The notes below the pieces were generated by a model. The model saw nothing but the letters and a program-made list of their open reading frames with translations. It was not told the DNA's origin and searched no databases. From positions 23,024,501 through 23,088,500 of the forward strand of contig CM072338.1 in NCBI GenBank assembly GCA_036874045.1: a stretch of 64,000 nucleotides of DNA, written 5' to 3'. Source of the stretch: Cymodocea nodosa (taxonomy: Eukaryota > Streptophyta > Magnoliopsida > Alismatales > Cymodoceaceae). A program made the translations under genes and the position numbers. Position 1 is the first letter of the stretch, and every line of letters starts with the position of its first letter. Of the stretch, positions 37,501 to 49,500 are shown one piece after another.

Positions 37501-40500
37501 AGATAGATGTCTAAACCAACAGTACCACAAAAAGAGGAATCAATGCTAGTGAGACTAGCCACTAGACCTCAAGGAATATGGTTACGAACCAGTACATAAG
37601 CTCCAGAGGTCGATGACTTACGCCCCAAACAAATCCTCTTCCCCATTTGAAGGTCTTAAAATGTTACATGAAAAGGAAAAAAGGTCACAAAACATTGTAG
37701 CTGAGTAGTAATGACATTAATGAATAAAATGTTAAAAAGAAAACTCAGGTACATAAATAATGTCGTTTAACCGTATCTGCAAGGAAACTTGTATCTCCCC
37801 CTGACTAGATACGAGACACAAAACAACCATCGGCTATGACAATAGAGGTTTTATCAGGGAGAATAGAAAGTTTATCAAACAGAGAGAATGTACCTGATAT
37901 ATGGGAAGTGGCTCTAGAGTTTAGGACCCAAGAATCATCTTTAGAAGTAATCAGGGCAGTGGAAGGCTAGATACCTGAGTAGAGGATGGTGACTTAGCGA
38001 TCATGGTTGTGGAAGGTTGTCATTGTCTCTGAATGAGACGATCATAGTCCTCTTGAGATAGAGTAACTATACCAAAAGTGGAAGGAGAGGCACTGGTAGT
38101 AGCTAGACGAGTAAATTGAGACTTTAGATGTGGAAACTTCTCCTAGCACTTCTTAGATTTGTGGCCCAACTTACCACATCATTGACATTTGGGTCGTTGT
38201 TTATCTCCACGGGTGCCATGACCACGACTAGGACCATTTAAGACAACTAATGCAAATGGATTAGGTGTAAATACATTGGATGGTCCAGTGGCCACATGCA
38301 AGGCCTTTTCAAATGTTTCATCTAAACTTGGCATATGTTCCGCATTAAGAATGGAGTATCAAATCTATGAAGAAACATCCAGCAAGAGTGCAGCAAGGAA
38401 GACAATAACAAGTTCTTCCCTGTACCTTTGAAAAGTGTAGATATCAGAAGTGGGTAGTTGATACACATTAAGTTCATTAATCAACTTATATAAAGTACTA
38501 AAGAACTGCTAGATGGAACTCTCTCCCTGTCAAAGTTGAAGAATGTTCTCATAAACAGTGAAAGTCTTGGATATATTTTTGTTGTGTCTATAAATGTGAC
38601 GAAAAATGTTCCAAATAGTTTTAGTGGGCCGAAGCATGGAGACTCCATTGGCAATAGAGTCCTCTATACTTGACATCATCCAAGAAATGATAGCTGCATC
38701 ATCTACCATCCAATCTCTGTACTGAGAGTCTTTCACATTTAGTGGTAATTGGTAGAGGTGATGCTCTTGACGAAAGGCAATGACAATATTCTCAAAATTC
38801 TACTGTCAAATGATATAGTTGGATCTATTGAGTTTCTGAGAGATGCTCGGAAAATTGCGAATTAATAAATCACTTCCAGGAGCTTGCCTTGAGAAGAAGT
38901 CAATATCTGCAATGGACTAAGCAAACAATCAAGTGAACAGTGGAAGAGAGTAGACTTTGCAGATCATGCAAAAATGCATCCGGCAACTGAACTTTAGAAT
39001 TGTGATTGCATCTAACGTAGAACTATTATTACATTCGGCAATTGAAATCCACACGTGTGTAAGCAACAAACATCTTCAGGACGATCATTCATAGCCATGG
39101 TAGGAACGAGCAAAGCGTATGACGCAGATAGGTGAATTTTGGTTCTGTCGAGTTTTGGCACAGGCAGCATGACGAGTGGGGTGTACGGTGCAGACGGCGG
39201 TCACAGGTGGTGACGCATGCGGGCATGTTACGTGTACATGTGGGTTCCGCACATTGCACGTGTGTTCGTCCACCGATATCCACGTGTGTTTGTCCACGGA
39301 TGTCCTCTGCTCTGATACCAAGTTGAATGGATGATGAAGAAGGTGGAAAAAAGAAGAGAGAAAAGAAAGAAGAAGGAAAAATAATCTTCTTTCCTTCTAG
39401 GGTTTTTCATTCATATACATTACATAAGGGGTTACACTCTTATATACTTACATAGAGATAAATGGATCCTCACAATATTAGATATCTAAAATTTGGTCTC
39501 ATAGTTATATGAATAAATCACTTAAACTGATATTTTATCTTTGATAAGTACAATTATTCTCTTTGTAATGAAATTATTTTTTAGCTCTTCTCTTATGATA
39601 TTACCACATTTATTTAAGTATATACATCTCAGCAACATTAACTTTTTACATATGATTGTGTTTTACAGCCTAATATTTTGAGTCATAAAGTATAACTAGA
39701 TGAATAATAGTCTTGTAGAATTTGTCTTTTAGTTTTAAGGATATCTTCCTATCACACAATACTCTAGAAACATTTCTTCACTTCATCCAAATTAATTTAA
39801 TTTTATGAATAAGTTCTTCTATCATTTTACTATTGTTACTTATCATAGATTTTAAATATTTAAAAGTCTTGTATTTATGGATCTCATAACCTTCTAAGAA
39901 TATATCTTCATCATTATTCCTATTTTTGTTGAACTTGCATTCTATATATTCAGTTTTTGACTTATTCAATCTAAATCTTTTGGACTCTAAAGTATCTCTC
40001 TATGGTTCTAATTTAAAACTAATTTTTGACTTATTTTCATCAACTAAAACTATGTCATCAGTAAATAACATATACTAAGATATTTCTCCTTAATTTTCCT
40101 TAGTTATTGCAACCATAAATAAGACAAATAGATATGAATTTAGAGAGGACTTTTAGTGTAAACCTATGTCTATATGAAATTCTCAAGTTTCTTCTCTTCT
40201 AGTTTTAATACTAGTAATTGCTCTTTCATGTCTATTGTAATATTAATATATTTAATGTATACTCATTTTCTTTCTAAAATCCACTACGATAGGTTTTTAG
40301 GTACTCTATCATAAACATTTATCTTATTATAAAGATGCTGTTGGATATTACATGTTCTGCATGGAACTAAATTGAATGGGGGCGTAACTTTAATTTAGTT
40401 AGATCACCTGTTATAGTTACTTATTAATTATTATGGCATTAGACTTGTTGGCACAATGTGCTAAACTGCTAATGCACCATTCAAGGTCAAGGTCCCAGAT

Positions 40501-43500
40501 GCTTTGGGTTGATTTTTCCTATTTTTTAGTTTTTCTTGTCATCAAATAATGTGTATTGATGACTGTTATTTACTTTTTCTTTGCTATTTTTATTTATTAT
40601 AGAATTTTTCATTCATTATCATTAAGTTTGTTTTTATTATTTACTTTTTCATTATCATTTATTGCCAACATATTGCTTTTGTTGAGATTGTTATGGATAT
40701 GGCGGTTAATTATAGGTTTATTTCTTGTAATTATTAATTTTAGAAAATTATATATCAAGTTATTAATGTATTAATATATTCATAAATATATAGAAATTCA
40801 AAAGAAAAGTGATTTTTTTAATTCCACCTAGGTACCACTTAAGTGCCACGTAAGCCTACTCATTGCCATGGCACCATGATATTATGCTTGTTATCTCAGT
40901 CTACTGTGAGGAGTAAAGCCATTAAAATTGTCCTATAACTCCATGCTATCAAACAAGCTATTCTGTGGTCATTTTTGTGAAGAATCCTGTGATCCTTTTT
41001 GACACCTTGATGTAAGAATGGGGGAAAAATTAGGGTGAGATTCCATCTATAGACATGCATGGGTGTAAATTTAGGTATGTTTCGTGACATTGACTAAAAT
41101 AACAAATCTCTTAGTTATGTTTAAGATAAATTTCTTAGCCTGTAATGTCTCTTATTTTTTCTATAAGCTCTTAGCCTGAGATATTTTGATTTTGATGATC
41201 AAAGCAAATACTGAACCATTCAACTTATTGAGATAGGGTAAGGATGAAATCTTATTAAATAATAAGCTCCAATGAGCTATTCAACTTAAAATATGACTCC
41301 AATGAGTTCTTCCCAAAAATTTGGCGTGCATGTTGTAATTCAAATGTAATATTGAGATTTAATTGTTAAAAAATAGATCTTTTTATGGATACACTGAAAT
41401 GTGGCAATGCGATAAAGCTAGAGTGTATTTTCATGTCATGATCTATGGTATGTGGCATGAACCAGGAATTATATGGCTATTCAAATTGTTTCTTGCTCAA
41501 TAACATTGATTTTCTTCCAATTTTTACTCATTAGAAGCTCTATTTTGATACTATTGGAAAAGGTGTCTTTGCCATATTAAAAAATTGCTATTCTAAGAAA
41601 TCAGATGTTCATCATAAAATTTACTGCTAATTTTTGCATGGATTGAGCTAGAGTATCCTTTGCTGAATACTCACTTCCAAAGGCCTCAAGATGGAATGAC
41701 GCCTCTAACATTTCTAAGAAGTTCGATTTCTCATCAGACGAAGTAAGAATTTTACAAGTCACCTATATTCCTTCGTACCGCTTAAAGTTACAAATGAGCA
41801 TGGCATGATCTAATTTATTTATATTTTGATTAGCTCTATCATACACTAGCATTTGTTTGCATATCCAAAAAATTGTTTAGGAGGTTGAGTTTTCACTTGC
41901 ATTTAGAGGTGTCAAAAATCTGAAAATAGCCAAAAATAGGATTCAAATTTACATCCAAAAATGATCTGATGGATTGAATTTGAATCTGAGATTGAAAATT
42001 CGAAAAATTTGAATATCAAATAACTATAACAATCTAAGCCATAAGTCCACCATGTGGGATTGGTCAAATATTAGTATATTTAATTTGATAAAATCTGTAT
42101 TCGAAAATAATTATTATTAAATAATTATATATTTATATTTAATCTGAATTTGATAAAATATGAAACTGAATTCCAATGTTAGTATATCCGAAAATGATAT
42201 TTTGAGAGCTTTGGATTTGAATATTTCAAATTATTGAAGTTCTGATTGGATGTGATTGTTCATATAGTTCGAATAAATTTTAGATTTGGATGATATTTGA
42301 TTTTGAATTTATCCATCAAATTTGAATTCAAATATATAAATTAATATCCTTTTGGGAGTTGGATATGACTTTGGATGTGGCTAAAAAAACTGGATTTGAA
42401 TTTTGATGCAAATGGATTTGCTTTATATCTACTTTGTTTACATCCCTACTTGTATTTCTATTTGGAGATATAGACACAGTTAAACTCTTTATTTATTCCT
42501 TTTAATTCTCTTGTTCTTAGTTCCAGATGTTGGGAGATGTGATCATTTTGAGTGATTTTTAAGTTATTGATTCCATTTAAAAAGTGCAACAATGGCGATT
42601 TACCTTTGCCCACTGATCAAAATTTGAATTTTAAATCTAATGCAAAAGGCTTTCACCAATGTGTAGTTCAAACTTTAAAGAAGGTTCAATTGTACATAGA
42701 CTCACCTTCATAAGTGGAGAGATTTTTTCATGAGGTTCGAACCATCATCCTCTAGGTCATGATAGAGCACCTTATCATTGTACATAGACTCATAATGGTA
42801 ATGTACCTTTGCAGATCAAAATTTAAATGAAAAATCCAGTGCAAAAGACTTCCACCAATGTGTAGTTTGAAGAAGGTTCAACTACTTTATCGTTGTGCCA
42901 ATATGCATCCTTATTCTAATTAAAATTTAATTATTGAAACTTCTCTATGGTAATCTTTTAAGGGGCAAGTGGAATTCTAATGTAAATAAGAACTGCAAGA
43001 TTACAAAATAGGCTTATCGAAAGGATAATCCAAAGTGAAAACAAAATAAAATAAAGAACAGATCAAACAAATAACAAATGCTCAAGTCTCTCTCTAATGA
43101 AATGGTCAGGATTATCAGCTGGACCCCTACACACCACTCACTCCAAGATACAAATCACATTTTGAAAAATCCAAGTTATGTGAGATGGAAAGCATCCCAT
43201 TTTAGTCTGCAGTGAAGCAATAAAATATGATAAAAAAGAAATCCAATTAATCTATGAGTCACATCAATCTGATGATTTCTGTAGAAAGGTTGAATTTGGA
43301 CATAATATTATACTGTCTTCTACACTTAAACTCCTTGGTAATTCAACTCATGTAGGCCTGTAATATCATTCATCTGTTTCTTGAATGTGAAGTATGGCAT
43401 GAGTAGTATTCTTGTATGTAATAATTATCTTGTCAATATTCCCATGATTGGTAATGAATTAGGTGAAAATATCTTGCATGAGAAGGTATAATACATGGAC

Positions 43501-46500
43501 AACGGACATTTCTTTGTTATAGAATATACTGGTGTTCGAACCAAAACAAATTCTTAGGTTATATCATGAAGTTATAGATACTTAGACACTTGCATTTTGA
43601 GATAAACACTTTCAAAGATCAGCGTGCTTCTTAAGATATCCTAAAAGTTTAGTTAATTATCAAACACATGCATGCCATTATCTTTAACCTAGATTGTGAG
43701 ATGCAGGTTTTGTGGTTGATCTCATTGTTTCCCATGTTTTTTTTGCATTTACCGTACTTACTGAAAGATCCAGTTTCATAGCATCCTTTTTTATGTTTTT
43801 AGTAAATATCGGGAACCACACTACGTTTTTGACAAATATTCTAGTACCGAAGTTGTCCATCATGTAATCATCACATTGCTGGAGTACTCTATTTCAGGAT
43901 TTTCGGATTTCATTTCATGATGGTCGTTCAGAATTACTTGGTAAATCAGGTATCACAAAAAATAAATTAGATGAATCAGCTGGCACAAAGTTCATTGACT
44001 TAGAGCTCATGCATTGTGATTCCGTTAGCAATGCAATTTGCAAATATTCCAATAAAAAAGACATATATAATCCTTCACTTTATGGGAAAGCAAGCATACA
44101 GAATGGTAGTCTCCTTTTTGCTTTTGTTTCTCTGTCTTCATATTTTCCTTGTATTTCTTCTTGAGATAATTGTCATCTAAAAAGTTAATCTTTTGGTATC
44201 CGTTGAGAATCAGAGGAGCATGCTACTCTTGCTCATTTGATGTTTTTGTAAAAGTAGTTGAAAATAGTCTTCATGCTTTCCTTGTATTTGTTCTTGAGAT
44301 AATTGTCCTCCAAAAAGTTAATCTTTTGGTATCCCTTGAGAATCAGAAGAGCAAGCTACTCTTACTCATTTGATGTTTTTGTAGAAGTTGCTGAAAATAA
44401 GTTAGCTGTTATGAGTTACATGATGTATTATCACTTGAATGGCATACATTTGCTAGATAACTGATTACTATTTTTAAATTAGAATTTGATACCTGTGGAT
44501 CAGGATATGGAGGACCCATATTGAAATATGCAAAATAGTTATTAGAAGAACTGAAGAAGTCTAGTTATAACAGATAAAGCCTTATCCCATATGCTTGAAG
44601 ATGCCAAAATTGCATGGGGAAAAATGCCAAAAATTAATGATGTAGATTCATAGAATGAATCTCAATATTTTTCTTGATCTTCCAAAAATCATAAAATTAA
44701 ACAAATAACTTTTTATTTTTTTATCTGTAATAGACCAATTATTCTAGAGTTTAATTTACGGAGCCTATTTTACAATCTAAATGTAACAGGGTTGCCTCAC
44801 CATCTTCATCTAAAAGAAATAAATTGTTCCATAGATCATATTGATTTGTTTGCTTTGCTTAAATCATGTGTGTCATTTGTTACTTTAAATGAATCTGTTG
44901 AAACTTTCATACAAGCCATAACAGCCAGCATTAATTCATATTTTTCCTATCATTTTCTGGTGATTATGAGTTTTAATACAGTTTTTTTTTTCTTGAAATT
45001 GTATGCCTGCAGTGGACTTGTTTTTTTTGTACATTATCTTTGATGTTATCCAATTTCTCTAGCGTCTGCTTAACATTCTGAACTGCTTTTACAGTCAAAG
45101 TCTATGCATTTTCCTTGTGAATCTATGATTATTTTGAAACACATCTTCTTAATTTTTTTGATCTACGACTCTACCAGCTAGATTTGACATGATAGATGAG
45201 AATTTTCTAGATGAGAGAGATTGTGATACAGCATGGAATCATCAGCAACTATGCATTAACAAGGACATTGAGGATTTCTGTTGGCAGGATGCAAGGTTGC
45301 TTCTAGAATCTTTATTTTTTTATCATTTTTTTGTTCCATTCATGATTGTTTTCATTTTTCTAGGGTCAAAAAAGAAGTTTGTAAAAGATCCAACATGCCA
45401 GGTTGGTTAACAAATTTATAGTTTTCACTTGTCAAATTATATTTTCTGAACCTCATTTTTTGGCATTACAACCAGTCAAGCACACACTTTCTGCCTCTTT
45501 TCGGATTGTTTAATATCTAACATACCATTGTCTCTTTTCCTTGACATTTTTGAGTTGTCAACGACAAAGGTTCAAGACACTTAATGTATAAATTGCAGAG
45601 ATTACTCACTGCAGAAAATATTCTTGAAATTTCAGAAAATAGTATACACTATGATAGATAACTAGTATTTTTGTATTCAGGATATGCATTCCAATTTATT
45701 GAAAAATTTACATTCTTGTTTTGAAGATCAAGGTAATGTTACAGAGATATGAATGCTTACATTGATGAGTGATACTGCTATAAAGGGTAAGTTTAAAAAT
45801 GATTTTATTAATGAGTAGGATTTTATTAAAAGATGATTTTAGGAAGAAGTGAGGTGGATGGAAGTGTTAGAGGTTGATGAAGTAGTGAGGAGTGGAACTG
45901 GTGGTTGGGAATGGGGTGGGGTATAGATTTCTGGAGAGATTGTTGGGTGGGCTAGGAGCCTTCAACATCTTTCTTCTTGGCATTGTTCTCCGTTACATCC
46001 CTTGCTAATAGAGCTATGAGCACATTGAGGTAGGGATAGTATGAGATGTTCAATTTTGCAAAAATGTAAGTATTTCAAAATCTTTTATCCTTAGTTTTCT
46101 TTCATATCTTCATTCTCATTATTCTTTGATTTCTATAGAGAACCCTTCGTAGGTGTGGTAATAGAGCAAGGATGGTAGCTTCCTAATGAAATCATTGCAT
46201 TCCATGCTGACCTTTGTAGAGGTTACATTTTTGAAGTTGAAATTCATTTGGAAGTATTGGACCCCCACCAAAGTCCAATTTTTAGCTTGGTAGGGCCATC
46301 TCATTATAATGCTTCCTTAAGAAGAGAGGCTTCGACCTTGCTGTTCTATGCATGACCGATGACCACCAAGAATACATCTCATTATAATGGCAGTTGGTTG
46401 CTCAGTGAGAAGATTTTGGTGTGCATGGTTCGGTTGAAATCAGTTGGAGCAAAAGGATATGGTATAGTTCTGATGGTGATAGGTAGACAAGAGAGGATTG

Positions 46501-49500
46501 AAGGAGTCTAAGAGGAAAATCTAGTGGATTGTTCCTCATGTGGTCTGGTGGAGACACTAGCTTGAAAGGAACAAGAGGGCATTCTGAGGTGTGGTTCACA
46601 ATGAAGATTATTTTTATTCTAAAGTTTCTAAGTGCATAGTGGACTAGACAAGATGGTGGTGGGCACAGAGCTTAATGGAGGATGTGCACATCCAAGCTTG
46701 GCTTGACACTCTTGTCACACTTGAGGTGGTGGTGAGATTAGTTTTCCATTATTTTTAATTTCTCTTTTTCTTTGGTTTCGATATAGCCTTGGTCTGTTGC
46801 TTCTTAGGGGGGGTTTGTACACCTGGAATTTGAATTCCGCAGAATTTGAATTCTACAGAATTTGACGGAAAGAATTCAAAATCTAGGTGTTTGTGCACGT
46901 TCAGGAATTTAACGAAAATTGAATTCCAGGTGTTTGTGCACATGACATAATTGGAGGGAATTGAATAAAATTGATTTTTAATAAAATTAAGTATTGACTT
47001 AAAATAATTAGTGAAAATGTAATTAATTTATTAATGAATTGTTGACATTAATAAATGAATATATTATTAAAATAAATGTTTATATATCATTTATCATTAT
47101 ATAAAATAAATCAAAAATTACAAAAATTGATAACTTTTTAGTTATAATACATGTTTAAAACAACAAAAGGTTAATTATAAATTTTATATTCCTTGTAATG
47201 TAATAATAAATAACTTTTATAAAAATATAATTATTATGAAGTGAATAAATGAAAGTAAATAATAAATAATTATTGAAATACTTTGATTATAAAAAAATAT
47301 AATTCTAAACATTTTATTAGCCATAAATGACTTTTAAGACTTCGTTTGTGTTAGCCACAGAAAGTTAGGAAAATTATATGGTTTTTGAAAATTTGATATT
47401 ATATATTAAATAATATAATATAATAAATAAAATAATAATAATAATTGAATTAAATAATATTTTTATAATTTTAATATTATAAAATTAAATAATATTAATA
47501 ATAATAAAATAATTAATATTTTTATTTTTAATAAACAAATATTAAAATAATTAATTAAATAAAAAAATATTAACAATATATACTTCAACAGGGGAGGGTA
47601 AGCGTCGAGCGATCTTTTGGAAAATGAATTCCGACATTTTAGGTTGGGAATTCATTTTTCCAACCTTTACACATGATTAGAATTCAAATTCCTTAGGAAT
47701 TTGAATTCCAAAATGCACAAACACCTCATGACTCGGAATCTGACGGAAAAAATTTTCAATTCCGTTAGATTCCGAGTGCACAAACCCCCCCTTAGTTTCT
47801 ATCTTCTAGTGGGCTTCTCCTCCAAAGTCTTTAGGTTTATGTTTTATTTTGTTTTCAGCTCACCTATGGTTTGTGTAGGTCCCTTTGTTTTTTACCAATT
47901 TTAATATATTTCTCCTCGTTGCCACCCAAAAAATTATAAACTTAGCTAGACATCACCAATGAGATTACCAAGCATGTTGTGGGTCAAATTAGTCTAATAT
48001 AATGCATGATTCCATCATGCCTTGTTGATGATATCAAAACATTATATTGGTTTAATGGGCCTGACTAGAAGCTATGCTTTGATGTGCTTATTTCGTGAGA
48101 GCACCATAAATACTGCTGTTCACTTCTGGTTCTTACGTTCCATTGCTTCTTGCTATCCAATCAGAACCATATGCTCCTCACTTCAGGCATCTAAAATCAG
48201 AGGAAGATCAGGAGTTCATTTCTTTTGATTGGGAAAGGTACTCCATTTACATTTACTGAAAAAGTATACTCTTTGATACTGCACCCAACTTACATTTGCA
48301 ACAGATGGTACAATTGAATTTTCAAGAAACCCATAGGAGTGATTATTTCCATTAATCTTGGATGCCTTTCATAAACATGGTGATAATGATAAATATTTAG
48401 CATAGATCATTAGGGCTATGACATGGTCGTTCAAATCATGGAATATCTTACAAACATTACATGGCGGGAGAATGCCTGATTTTAAACAGATAATAGTTGT
48501 TCAAAGTAGAAAAGTTGAATACAGAAGAGCATATAACATGTGAACGAATGATAGTGGTGACATGATATTAGCTGCAAAAATAAGTCTTGAAGATAGAGAT
48601 AGTGGACTACATATCTAGTGCAGGAATAATAAGATTGATGTAGTTGTGGTACATATTCTGAGCAATTATATCACAGTAGAATGCCTGAGTTGAAATAGAG
48701 AACGGTTGTTGGAAAAAAAAGGATAAACATAGAACAGCATATAACATGTCAATCACAGTCGCATTACATGATATTAACTGCAGTGACCTAGACACTACGC
48801 TATAAAGAAGTATCTCTTAATGGAATTCAACAATGAAGACTCAACCTGAAGACACTATAGGAATAACTATAGGACTGTTATTGTTTATCGTTTCTGATCA
48901 TTTCAAGCGACAGATATCCATTGATAAATCAGCCTTTGAATTCTGGAAGTGTTACCAATCGTTCTGTTCGGTGCATTCCAGAGGCAAAAGATGCTGCTGA
49001 TAGCCTAGTATTCCTGAGGTGATAATCAAATACTAAATTGCATAGCTATATATTATTATCTAGTTCCCTGCAAATATTGATATCTGCACTTTTTTTTTCT
49101 TACAGTGATGAATCGTGCTTCTTTACAGAAGGTTGTGTTGTATATACAGTTATTTTTGGTGTTTGTGAAATTTTTTTAGGATTTTCCTTTTTTCTTTACT
49201 TGTGACATAAATGCTTCCTTGTCACTATTGACAAGACTTTCAAGTGGGGCATCAAAGAAGCATCGGTTCAAGGTCAAAGTCAATAAATTTGGGTGGAGTT
49301 GATTTTACTCATCAGAGAAAGCTACCGAGGAAATCAGAAAGAAAATATAACATGAAAAGTCCTAAGAAGAAATTCGTGTTTGAGAATCTAGATGACTTGC
49401 AAGAGAGATTTTCTGGAGAAAACTATAAGAAATTTTCAAGCCAATGGAAATTAGAACAGGATAATCAATCAGTTGATGACGACATTTCCACCACTGCTTG

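Larger units (their letters stand above)
35457..39488 (-). mobile_element. Second Ty1/copia fossil, internally shortened
   Basis: An LTR element of about 4.0 kb on the minus strand, inserted in the RTE LINE. The primer site (TTGGTATCAGAGCAG read on the minus strand, about 39,307-39,322) adjoins the right-hand LTR, and a polypurine tract (CTTAAGGGGGAG on the minus strand, near 35,640) adjoins the left-hand LTR. In element order there are gag remnants (about 38.0-38.8 kb), a pre-integrase/integrase region (about 36.7-37.6 kb), scraps of RT (about 36.2-36.8 kb) and RNase H (about 35.65-36.1 kb). Little of the RT core is left. It is badly broken, with many interruptions and a shortened interior. 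The LTRs are nevertheless about 95% alike by eye, so the insertion is fairly young for so decayed an interior. Confidence 0.9.
35210..40345 (-). mobile_element. RTE-type LINE remnant, split by a copia insertion
   Basis: A decayed, 5'-truncated non-LTR retrotransposon on the minus strand. Its right piece (about 39,490-40,345) translates on the minus strand to RTE-like reverse transcriptase blocks: a DRVP..LSWWIL block (near 40.29 kb), LFTDDIVLVDE (the F/YADD active-site region, with Ala replaced by Thr, near 40.05 kb), NKSKTEYIECKF (39.93 kb) and VLCDRKISLKLKDKFYKT (39.73 kb). Its left piece (about 35,210-35,456) translates to the RTE C-terminal end, KPKTTWLRNIRKNLN then LTKNVTIDRN. The two pieces are separated exactly by the copia element. 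In-frame stops and frame changes show that it is dead. The 3' end is not sharply defined; a TTGTTG-like tail near 35,250 may mark it. It lies in intron 7 of the 16-exon gene, antisense to it. Confidence 0.75.
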
